NCBI GenBank assembly: GCA_002633005.1
Contig: NMRA01000005.1
Coordinates: 599,913 to 663,912 of the forward strand
Source of the DNA: Phoronis australis
Lineage: Eukaryota > Phoronida > Phoronidae
Direction: 5' to 3'
DNA length: 64,000 nucleotides
Shown here: piece by piece, positions 13,401 to 23,433 of the stretch
How positions within the stretch are numbered: the stretch's first letter is position 1
How the letters are laid out: every line of letters starts with the position of its first letter
The notes under the pieces: model-generated
Databases searched by the model: none
What the model was told of the DNA's origin: nothing
What the model saw: the letters and a program-made list of their open reading frames with translations, nothing else
Made by a program: the position numbers and the translations under genes

Positions 13401-16400
13401 CGAAAATTTGGCAATGCAATGTTTTGCATCCTAAGTGACTAGGTGGCTGCTCATAAAAGAACCCTGACTTAAGAATGGCTGCGGAGTTTTCTTGTGATAC
13501 AGTTGATTATGTTTGAGTGACGGTAGTGTGATACAGGTGATTATGTTTGAGTGACGGTGCTCTCAGAGATCGACATTGATGGTCTTCAATGCTCACAGTG
13601 TCTTATGTAGATTGATTGTATTCAGTCATGTGAACGCATCATACATGGAGTAAATGTATGCAGCATGTACTGCCGTGTAAACTCATCATGTTGGAGTAAC
13701 TGAGTGTATGTTAGTTACAGTCAATGTAAACTGAGTATAAGTAGAATAATACTATGTATACTGTGCCTCCATTTCAAAGGTAGAGCAACTACACGTATTA
13801 CATGCTCAGTTGTGTGTGCAGTTTGTCACTAATCTACGTTTGCTTTTTCCTTTGTTTTTAGGATATCGCAATTATGACGAATGATGCGAGGCGATGTTCG
13901 TATTATACCAAAGAGAGTGAAAATGTGAAGTCACGCTGGGCATGTGTGGTCCCTCACCAGACGATGGTGATGAACGCTAACAAGGGACTGAAGATCCCTA
14001 ATAACAAGGAGGACTGTGAGGTGAAGGGCAAGTCAGTGGGTGTAGGGGACATGTTAGACATAGACTGTAAGAGGTACACGACCAGGGGTCTCAGTGTAAA
14101 GTGATAGACTAGCTAGGGGACATAATTGAAGTAGGCTGTGAGGGATATAGGGATGCCCTGCAACAGGCATCTGGGAGTGATGTGAGGAATGACAAGAAAA
14201 ATCAGGTTACTGACAGAGGAGTAGGTGTTCAGGGGAGGTGTGAGAAAGAAACCAACTGTTTCCATTTTAAGGGAAGTTCCACTGATTCCTTTCTTGCTCC
14301 TGAAAAGTGTCATCAGATTTTTTAGTGGCGTAATTTCTGTTATTTTTGCTTTTATAAGTAATATTTTTCATTGCGTTTCAGACTTTTGTTGTATCATGTG
14401 CATACATTTCTACATTGATTGTTCTTAGTTATCCTTTGAATAATAGAAGTACATTTACCCCAGCTAATGTGAGCTATACACTTGGAAGTGTACGTGGACT
14501 GGATAGAGAATCTGTTTTTCATAAACTGTCACTGGAGCAAGTGACTGGTTTTGATGTCAGTTTGTTATTTGTTATTCTTCATCCTTGTAAATGAGGCTTT
14601 TGTCATCACTCACATTACCGTTATTACAAATATTGCAGAAGTTCCGCTGGCCTACCAATGACCCTGATGGCGTTAAGGCCGAGTGGAAGGAGTTCTCATC
14701 CCATGATTTGCCGGCGCCAGAGTGTAGAGAGACTCAGTTCTCACGTGACAACCACCTGGGTAATGGACTGGGTGGGTACCCAAACCTGTTCAACTGGACT
14801 GTCCCTGACATGGAGCATGAGCGATGTGTGCTGAGGATGAGGTGAGTGAGATGGCAGCCATCTTTAAAACGTATTAGACAAGCCTTATGTTTGCACATAG
14901 GAGACTAATAAGGAATTGTATCAGCTGATATAATTCTGAACTGTTTACTGGTATTGTCTGTGACTGAAGAGATGGCAGACTTGAGTTGTTCGAACTGCTG
15001 TCAAACTTTCTCATCTGTTGTAGGTACAATATTTCCACTGCTGAGTACGATGGCTGGGATGGCTCTGTCAACTCCAAGCTGAACGAGGTGAAGAATAACG
15101 AGGGCTCCTTGTTGGATCTGTCTAAACAATATAAATTTGCCAGTCAGCAGGCTGCAAATGACAGGGGATATGTGTTTGAGAATAACCCTGATGTCAAGAT
15201 ATTTGAGGATGCTGACTTTGAGCTGGAATTAGCCATTAACACTGCCCAGTATGGACGTACGTTCCAGGACAGGTAAGCTCCTTTATATTTGATGATCAGG
15301 TTTGATAATATTTTCTCATCGAACCCTTTTCTGAAGTGTTTCATTTCCTAGGAGTTTGGCGAGACTGTGCAAACTTACGCCACTGAATGGCGCTTGTTTC
15401 GCGACCTTCTAGAAAGAATGAGGTAAGGTAGGCAACGTCAGACGTTGTGGCACACTGCCATGATGACAGCTGTATTGACCAGGCATCTGGCCTTTGCTTC
15501 CTGAGATATGTAGGTCGGCGTAGTATGAACATTGTTACACACTGCCAATTAACAACTTTATTTGCCAGGGAATTGAACTTATTTCAATGAGTGACAAATA
15601 GTCCATCATCTCCTCAGTTTTTTTTTTGTAGTGACTTGTAGCTTGTACAGAATTAAGTTCGTACTGGTTTTCTCTATTTCTTGGATTTTAGATCTCACAC
15701 ATTTTCCATCAAGAAGAGACCAGCTGATCTTTCTGATTCGACCATCCATAACGTGAACGTCCGCGGCAAGAGAGGGAACATAGTGCAAGTGTACCCGGCT
15801 GTGGAGTATGACTTTGTTCCCAACACACTCAAGCTGATGAAGGGCGACTACGTCCACTTCCAGTGAGTACTGAATCATTTTACTCAGTAAGAGTCCAAGG
15901 ATCAAGGTGTAAATGGGTGAAATTCTGGGACGAGCCAATGAAACGTTTCATGGCCATTGCTAATGCCCTCCCCCCTCTCAAAGGATCCTGTTTGCTGGAA
16001 TGACTTCCCAACCATGTTGAACATTCTTTCCACAATACCATCTGGATGCAAGATATTCAATATTTTGCTCACGTTTGAAGCTGACTAGATTGTCACATAT
16101 TGTATTCACGTCTTCTGAATTGTTTGTCACATGTATTATTCATTCACGTCTGCTGACTGGATTCTCAAATACTGTATTCACGTCTGCTGACTGGATTGTC
16201 ACATATTGTATTCACAACTGCTGACTTCATTCTCTCATTCCAACCTCAGTCACTGTTCATATAATTAATATAATAATTACTTCGCTCTGCTCCGACAGGT
16301 GGACGGGATCCAACACCAACCCAAACAATAACGATGGTCAAGGACGAGCTGGCAGTGACCGTTCAAATATTGTCTTGCAAGGCGAACAGGTGTATGCTGA

Positions 16401-19400
16401 GGGGAATAATCTGATCCCAGAAAAATATGGCCACTGGGGGCGCAGCTATCCTGCACACATCAACAATGTGACCTTCCTTGGTCTTGAGAAAGATGACATC
16501 ATGGATATTGCTCTTCTAACCAATCGTGAGTCGGCTTATTGTACAACTGAACAGTGGTCAGTTTATGTACAAAATTATAGCTTTGAACAGTATTTCTGTT
16601 CATATACGATGCAGTTCTGAACATTCAGTCTTGAATTTAGTGATTTTTGACTCATTATCAGAACTCTTATAAAAACATTCTATTTTAATGCTTTCTGTCT
16701 CTCTGACAACACCACAGGTATGACACAATGGTAAAATTTCTAATTGCCAAAATAGCACTTTCTTCATTTTCAGTGGCTTCTAACATAATGAACTTTTTGA
16801 AAAAAATATCAAATTCTTGTTGTTTGTGATACAGAACTTTAATAATTATGGCAAAGCATCATTTTGGCACTATGCATCATTTAAGAAAAAATGAGGAACT
16901 ATAATTTCCCCATCTGCCATATTGTGTGATTTTACTGTGACATGACATTGTGAACATTCAGTATTAACACAGCATGTTGTTTTTACAGTACTGTTACACC
17001 TGCCAGTATAACTCTGGTGACACTTAGGTCAGGTAGACTTGGTCATGCAGTTAAGGTGTTCCTTGATCCATTCGTAATGTGCACGTTTTTACCTTTGATT
17101 GGGTTTTTAATGCTAACGGGCACTCCCCTAAACATGATGTGGTCAACTTTGGTGAAAAAGGACCAAAAGACTGGTTTTTGGGCTGACAGTCATGTCCTGT
17201 GATATGGCTTATGACTAATTGCAATGGTTATTAACTTCACATTTCGCTAGCTTCCTCGAGTCCTGTGTTATTTGTGTTAGTTGTCAAGAATGGTCTGCTC
17301 AGTATCATTGAGCTAAGGCAAGATGTGTTGCGTAGTGTGCAGTGGGTTTGAGTCATATTGGCTGTGACATGTTGATGGCACACTTAGTCTCTAAATTGGA
17401 AGCTTCTTATGTCAACAGGTCAATTTGGAGGTGAAATGTCAGAGCTGGATGATGCTGGGACATACTATGACCTTGGTCCACGCAAGGTTACCAAAGGGGG
17501 GCAATACCAGTACATGTGTACCAGGAACAACAACTTTTCCAACAGAAGTCAGAAGGGGAAGATTGTGGTAGTCAACTATACCACAGTGGTGCGCTCTATT
17601 GGCTGGACAGGAGGCACTTTGTCTGGAAGGTAACTAGCCCTCGAGATTAGGCAAATAAATAACAACTGATTCTGATCTGCACCTGACTCACTTCGAAGTC
17701 GTTACCTTACAACTGGCAACAGGTGGCGTTGGGTTAAAAAGGGTCCCACCACTTTTCAACTGGCTTTAGGAGATGTTGGATAAGAAAAGGGTCCCGCCAC
17801 TATTCAGCTGGCATCAGGTAGTCAGAAGTATAATATTTGTTTCCATGCGTGTTTTTGTGCCTGTTTGCCCATTTAAGAAAATAAGAATTTTCTTATAAAT
17901 TCTCAGTGTTTTACTTCATATTAGTTCTGTTGTCGTGAATGAATTTGTTACTGAATTATTTGTAATTTCATTGACCACTCTGACATTGCAGAGAAGCCAA
18001 TGTGAGTGTTGACGAAGGTGTCTTCATGAAATTGCAAGTGATAAGCCTGGAGGAGTGGAGTGTGGAGGATGGAGAGAAGGCAATCAAGGCTAAGAACAGG
18101 GAGATTGGGGTTAGTTGAGTCATAGCTGAGAATGGGTAGATGGGGAATAGTTGTGCAGTTAAGAATGGAGAGATTGGGTGAACAATAAAGCTAAAGATAT
18201 GGAGTCAGTGGTTAGTTGTGCAGTTGCACATGTATGAATGATTAGCTGGGACTTGTTGTAGAGCTAACAATGGGTTAGTAAAAAGCTTTAGGACAATCAT
18301 CATGGAGATGGTGTTTATTTGTGCAGGTGCACAGGTATGAATGATTAATTGGGACTTGTTGTAGAGCTAACAGGCTCTATTAGGCTAGGATTAATTGCTT
18401 TGCTAAGGGCAGGGCGGTTGGGGCTAGTTGCACACTCAAGAATAACTAGATTTAGTTAGTGGGCCTAGACTCTTATCGTTTACCTGTGAATGGACTTGCA
18501 TGTAGTTAAGCTGTCACAATTTCAAATAGGTGTGTAGTGCAACACATATCACAACTCAGATAGGTTTGAAAGAAAGGTCTACTGGTAACGGTCGTAACTT
18601 TGTGCTCTGAAAAACATGTGCCTCTTTCTCTCATGAGATTAGTTTAATGGAATTCTATATGGCTATAGGATCCTATTTTGTTACCAACAAAATCATTTAA
18701 ACCTTCAGCGGTTCAAGAAAAATGCTTAACAATTCATAGGGATTGGCCTACCCTAAAATTGCTTAGTTGGAAATGGTGCATGCATACGCAAGCATATGAC
18801 TTGAGTTTCCGGCTCATTCGGCAACAAATCAAGATCGCATGAGTGTGGAAATGTTTTTTCAGCCCCAAAGCGTTTAGGTTGAGAATTCAACTGTGTCAGC
18901 TAAACGGGGATGAAATGTCTGTTTAAATAGGTATTAATCAGTTATGAGTGGTCTGTTTCACCTGTATTGCCGTCTACTATGCATCGAATTTCTGTCTCTT
19001 GTGTCTGTTTTCTGTGTGGAGTGGCATCAAAGTCTGTCATTTCTTCTAGGTGGGCGATAAGTATGCCAGTAAGTTCATCCTTCTTCACCCGGCTGAACCA
19101 TTGACCGCTGATGGTAAAGCCATCAAGATGACCGTGCAGCTTGACAAGTCATTAGGTAATGACGTGAAAGTTTACCGTTCAAACCCGGCCAACTTTGCTA
19201 CCTGGATACCTTTGGAAACACAGGTGGAGAATGGTGTTGCCGCATTCAGTACGACAGAGGGTGGAGCATTTGTGGCGCGCACCGCAGGCCCACCAATAGG
19301 TGGCATTGTGGGTGGAGTGGTCGCTGCATTGGTAGTCGTGGCTGTTGTGATTGGCACGGGGATTTACTGCCGTAGAAACCCTGACAAATGGCAGTCTGTG

Positions 19401-19448
19401 CGCAGTGGAATGGCAAACGTGAAGAGATCGACTCAAAGTAAAGTTTAG
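1454..19448 (+). CDS. DD3-3-like secreted/membrane protein, 14 exons
   Basis: Coding exons: 1454-1524, 4107-4160, 6662-6748, 10769-10864, 11122-11260, 12243-12365, 13862-14020, 14639-14841, 15024-15272, 15692-15862, 16299-16525, 17419-17629, 17992-18109 and 19050-19448. They join in one frame (2307 nt, 768 residues) with GT/AG borders throughout. Residues 1-16 look like a signal peptide ([16 protein letters not shown]), followed by [16 protein letters not shown]. Next come the [18 protein letters not shown] stretch and a Cys-rich region, a pattern I recognise from Dictyostelium protein DD3-3 and its animal relatives. Exons 10-12 (about residues 394-597) look cupredoxin-like, with [12 protein letters not shown] and [17 protein letters not shown] Gly/Val/Ala-rich membrane segment at about 720-743 is followed by a short basic cytoplasmic tail. 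The molecular role is not established; surface or extracellular placement is inferred from the signal peptide and membrane segment. Family assignment rests on memory of motifs, not on a search. Confidence 0.9.
2040..2560 (+). repeat. Dispersed repeat, copy 1 (partner at 62955-63470)
   Basis: Lies in intron 1 of the DD3-3-like gene. It shares several blocks, in the same order and strand, with 62955-63470: gaagaaaacctat followed by ctaatttctct, then aacaggcgcgttg followed by gcaat and ctcat, then catcaagcc. It is diverged and broken by indels, with a (GT)n run near 2440. No coding capacity or clear ends were seen, so the class is unknown. Confidence 0.55.
3288..3356 (+). repeat. 29-bp direct duplication in intron 1
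   Basis: The words gagaggtcactgtaatgatg are repeated back to back with a near-identical lead (cccagc). This is two copies of a unit of about 29 bp, a simple local tandem duplication. Confidence 0.8.
4894..6575 (-). mobile_element. TTAA-flanked THAP DNA transposon, copy A (Kolobok-like, decayed)
   Basis: The 1682-bp element is bounded by 15-bp inverted ends, AGGAGCATGCCACCC on the left and GGGTGGCATTCTCCT on the right. TTAA directly flanks each side (4890-4893 and 6576-6579). Read on the minus strand, about 6420 to 6190 encodes a decayed THAP domain: a CIVPAC start, the segment [20 protein letters not shown], and KHLRVC, where the following H-F pair is lost. In-frame stops show it is not functional. 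TTAA duplications plus a THAP domain fit the Kolobok superfamily, while TTAA alone would also fit piggyBac. It lies inside introns 2-3 of the DD3-3-like gene, in reverse orientation to copy B at 28683-30335. No catalytic domain was seen. Confidence 0.8.
6775..7060 (+). repeat. Degenerate tandem repeat, about 65-bp unit, in intron 3
   Basis: About five imperfect copies of a unit built from agggtgatagacag, tcatgacactg, gcatgt and gaacaaact. Copies differ by substitutions and small indels. It begins just after the exon ending at 6748. Confidence 0.75.
7460..7615 (+). repeat. Two-copy tandem repeat, about 75-bp unit
   Basis: The order tggtcaca, cctagcacaagtt, ttcttg or ctcttg, aggac or gggac, and ctagttcaagtga occurs twice in a row. 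It is a local intronic duplication with no coding meaning seen. Confidence 0.7.
9151..9665. mobile_element. Probable MITE with imperfect terminal inverted repeats
   Basis: The left end reads tttcccattaggggaacttc. The right end, read in reverse, gives ctttcctattagaggcgaaa. Further in, both sides carry gaaacttcgg/aagtttcgc type words in opposite orientation, so the ends form an imperfect inverted repeat about 515 bp apart. There is no open reading frame, and no target duplication was clear. Superfamily not assigned. Confidence 0.5.
10214..10341. other. Assembly gap of 128 N inside a poly-C tract
   Basis: Runs of C flank the N block on both sides. Reading frames crossing it are meaningless. It lies in intron 3 of the DD3-3-like gene and does not interrupt an exon. 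Confidence 0.98.
10486..10590 (+). repeat. (TTG/TTA)n-rich low-complexity tract
   Basis: A trinucleotide-type run of ttattg, ttgttg and ttatta words. It is intronic simple sequence that gives false open frames on the minus strand. Confidence 0.8.
12720..13400 (+). repeat. Dispersed repeat with 'gccacctggt/agtgg' modules (intron 6)
   Basis: Contains tgcgccacctggtcacca and a T-rich block with gcatttgcatc. Related modules occur after FBXL14 at about 52190-52260, 52795-52850 and 53350-53400 (for example tgcgccacctagtgacca). This suggests an old interspersed element. Boundaries and class are not resolved. Confidence 0.35.
16080..16235 (+). repeat. Tandem repeat, about 36-bp unit, intron 10
   Basis: About four imperfect copies of a unit made of ctgactggattgtcacat followed by attgtattcacgtctg, just upstream of the exon that starts at 16299. 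Confidence 0.75.
18105..18400 (+). repeat. Degenerate tandem repeat at start of intron 13
   Basis: The first copies start from the donor side of the exon ending at 18109 (gggagattgggg... type words). A second unit, gtatgaatgatta followed by gggacttgttgtagagctaac, occurs at about 18230 and again at about 18335. Confidence 0.6.
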
Positions 19449-20515
19449 ATCACACAGTTAACATAGCAGCAAATGAGATTATCAGAAAAATTACCAGTTT
19501 AGATATTTTACTAACTCAGCAGTGCTTATAAACAAAACTTAAAACAGGCAAGTTAGATACTGAGAAACATACATGTAGCATTAGACATTTGGAAACTTTA
19601 ACATGTAAAATTACAAGTCAAATCTATGCATATATATATAAATAGTAAACACTATTTGGATTAACTATTCAGTGGTAGATAAGTATATGTGTAATATTGA
19701 TGAACTAGCCTGATAATGCGGTGAGGGTGTATCTCCATGCACAGAGAGCGGGATTCAGTTTGACACTATACCTCGTGCTGGGTGTACACGAGTTAGTCTT
19801 GTGACTGAACTTAGAGTTACATGAGACCATCCTGAATGAATGGAATCTAGCTTGTGACCCTGGTCACCATAGGTGTCCTGCAGTCAGTTTGCCAGAAATA
19901 GTTTCAACACTGTGCGTGCTGAGACAATAGGTAATGAAAGTCGGAAACACAATCGGGATGTCGGTATAACGTTCGTGTAAGGTTTCCAGACTGCTGACCA
20001 AGCGCACCACAGGTGCCCAGTAATCATCAGCCGTACTAACTTACGTTTACGAACACTTGAACATGGCCGTTCAGGTCTAACGAGGCAAACTCAGCAAGGG
20101 GCCAGGTTCAGAGAATTACCATTTTACTTCACAGGGTTAAAAGTGAGTTACTGGCATTATAAGTCATACGTATGAAACTTGACGTCGTGTTATTTGTTCA
20201 AAACTCTATGTTTCAACTTGTGAGGTATTTTAGAGTGAATTTGTTCACATGGCATTTTCATATATACAGACTATACAATACATAACCATTCCATGTCTTT
20301 ACAATTCCATTACTCTTGCTGGTAAAGGTAATGATTGAAGACATTTTATATTAGTTGTCAGAGACAATTTGTGATGAACTTTTGTCGTTATATTATGTAT
20401 ATTCCTGTAGAATTAACTTTTGTATACTATGATGCAGTTAGTGTTCTAGCTATAATTGTACCATTAAATGTATGCTGATGACAGCTTGCAATAAAATGTA
20501 GCTTGCATATTGGTT
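19449..20515 (+). other. 3' UTR of the DD3-3-like gene with poly(A) signal
   Basis: Non-coding stretch after the TAG at 19446-19448. A canonical AATAAA lies at 20490-20495, about 1.04 kb after the stop, followed by a TG/T-rich stretch. This is the most likely cleavage region. Transcript data would be needed to fix the exact end. Confidence 0.55.
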
Positions 20516-23433
20516 AGTGTAGTTTTACCTTTATTAAGAAGAGTAATTTACACTAATTAAGGCTATGCAATTATTTGTGCTAGTAATTCCTGCTAAAAAT
20601 GCAAAACAGTTTCCCCGACAACATGAGTGTTGTGGTCACCAGAAGTTGAAACCCGCCTCCGTCAGAGATTTATGATATATGTGAATGGTCCCCAGCCTTA
20701 TAGACTCGAGACAGTTGCAGGAACCATCATTTTGCTACATGCAAGGTGTGTCGTGAGCCTACTTATCGAACACTACCATAAAACGTGGTATTCACTACTT
20801 GCACAAACTGTGCTTGAGAACGAGGTGTTGCGTCCAAACTACAATGGTTCTGCATGCTTAAACGTTTGCGTTGGTAAAATTGATGCTAAAACGAGGCATT
20901 GTGTCCTAAACAACAATGCACAACAATCATTTTTTGTAGCGCCACCAAAGTGTGCAAGTAGTGAATTGCGAGACCCACGCAAATATTCAGGGATATTAAC
21001 TTTGCTGTCTGGTATAAAAAAGTAGTGTGAATATGAAATTTACATTTTGTTGTTTTTTCTGTTTTTTATTGAATATGTTCGTGGAATGGTGAATTTGGAC
21101 AGTATCAACTGGCAGAAACCAAGAAAGGTGATTGGCCTTATATCCGCAGAAACTAGCCAAGGGCTTTTAATTTATTTAAGGTTGATCACTGCATTTTAAA
21201 AGTAATGTTTCCAAAATGGATTATTTCGCCTTTAAAGGCCTTATGACCTTGCATATGTTCATGGTTGATTTTTACTCGCGCAAAATAACACAACATATCG
21301 TACTCCCTGAAGTAGGATTCTGCTCCAACTTACCACTTTTCAAGTTTTGAGTGCAATTTCTGTCTATTATAAGGATTGCGTAACTCAGACAACTTCACTT
21401 GTCTGAAAGATGCTGGGACAATAAAATTCACCAATGCAGTTTCAACTGCCAATACATTTATTTGCATAATTACATTTTTATCACAGAATGCACCCATTAT
21501 CCACGCTTGACAAACATGATGGAAAAGAAACGGTTTCATCTTGTTCCTTCATTTTGACATTTTTGATTTCAACTAGACACTTAAACAATCCTAAGCCAGA
21601 AAAATCATTTTCTGACATGCTGAAACCGAGAGAACGTAACTGACTATAAATGACCCAATTAAACCAGTGACAATGTATCCATTTGCTGTCTAGAGATGAG
21701 ACTGAGGTAAAATAGATCCCACTCACCATACCCAAGTTTACCACACTAATAATGACTAGACCTTAAAGTGCCCCAAACCTCAATTCTCACACGTGTTCAA
21801 TTAAGGCACTTGCTAACACTGCTTGACAGTATGTTAATTTGTGTTGGTCAAGTGATGCTTCATACAATGCACTGTAGAGGACACTAATGATCCTCCATTG
21901 CAGGTCCATCACTGAAGGTGACTTTTATATGGGGTAATCCCAGGAAGGCCTAACTGCAGGTAACTTATACCAGGGCTTGGAATAACCAATGACAAAAAAG
22001 AGGAAAATTTTCCAAGGTGATGTATTGTTCCAAAAGTGTGATAGAAAATCCCCAATAGGAAAATTCCAAGCCCTGTTATATATGGGGTAACTCTGGGAAG
22101 GCCTAACTGCAGGTGACTTATAAACGGGGTAATCCAAGGATGGCTATCGCAGCATGCAACTTCAATATCTTGTGATACATCAACTTATAATGAAAGGAAG
22201 TCGAGTGATACAAACCAATGCAAGTCACCTTACTGTGCTGATACATTACACATCAGGCACATTAGTACAGCTATGTCACAAAGCTACTTATTTTGCATTG
22301 AAAACATTAATTTTTCACTTAGTCGAGCGATAATAAACAATTTCACGACGGAGAAAAGTGAAACCTTAACAAAGTCATGAGCATAGTGCAGTGAATCTTC
22401 TGAAAATGAAACTGCCGTAATACACATTTAGATTAGAGAGAAGGCAGTGTGGCCTGGTGTGTAGGTGCCTGCCTACTTTATTTCAAGGTTGTGAGTTTGA
22501 GTCACACTGGGTTGCACTGCTAAACCCTTGAGTCGGGTTTCTAGCTCCTCGGCTCAGTTTTAACTGCATGTTTATGAAGCACAAAAATAGTTCCAGTGAT
22601 CAGTGCAATGGGCCTGCGCATTTTTTTTATAAAAATTACGAAGACCTGAGACAAGAGGATGGGTGTAAAATAATCAAATCTCATCTAGAATTGGTAAGTG
22701 GTATCCTGGTTCTATTATACACTAGGCTCCAAAAGATCACTTGTAGATTTTCTTGTAGAGGCAAAGGGAACACGTAAATGGACATCAAAAGGCACTGATA
22801 GTTTGAGATTCCACAGAACAGTATAGACTAACCACCTTAACAAGTAATACTGCACCCCATATAACATCATCATACACAAGGGAGGTGTTAACTTCAGGGC
22901 TCTGGTGTGTATAAGGTTGCATAATCACGTCAGTGTACGATAGATACATGTAGTTATAAATCAACTGTGAACTTAGGTCTGTTGCAAGAAAGTGACTTAA
23001 GACAGATATCTGGTATTTCGTTCCAACTATTTCTAAAAACTCACTCAGTTTAGCAAAAGAATACAGTATATGAAATTGACCCATAGGTGTTAGTTACTGA
23101 GAAAAATTAAAGAAATTATTTCCACTCAATGACATTCTAATACACGAGTCATACAATTACATGTGTTGACTAAACCTTAGTTTGTGGGAATTTAAAACCA
23201 AATTTATGTCTGAAGTCTCTTTTCATGGAGCAGACCAATTTTCAAGTAGTCAGGAAAGAAAAAATGATGATTTGGAAGCACAATATTTTTATATGAAGCC
23301 ATTGTTATAGTCTACATTTTTTTCACGAACCAAACTTCTTTGCTTTAAAATCATGTATATACGCCATTTACAGCTGAGGAAAACTGACTACCGTGTTCAG
23401 TGTTTGAAATGAAGGAGTGTCTCGCTGGAAGGC
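20516..23433. other. Intergenic stretch between the DD3-3-like gene and DNAJB9
   Basis: Apart from the SINE-like piece at 22441-22530 and a short duplication (tggggtaa, ggaaggcctaactgcagg) near 21930 and 22080, I see no supported feature. The lower part should hold the 3' UTR of DNAJB9. An open frame at 20627-21025 lacks an ATG at its start and was not called. No convincing poly(A) signal for DNAJB9 could be chosen. Confidence 0.4.
22441..22530 (+). mobile_element. tRNA-derived SINE-like head
   Basis: The tract gtggcctggtgtgtagg resembles an RNA polymerase III A box. The downstream ggttgtgagtttgagtcac resembles a B box, at tRNA-like spacing. It does not fold into a complete tRNA with a matching acceptor stem. 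A SINE 5' end is the simplest reading; the tail is not defined. Confidence 0.45.

Noticed and set aside
20627-21025. 132-codon open frame after the DD3-3-like gene
   Set aside because: It has no ATG at its start, contains a diverged internal duplication, shows no recognisable motif and lies beyond the poly(A) signal. It is probably chance or an old repeat.
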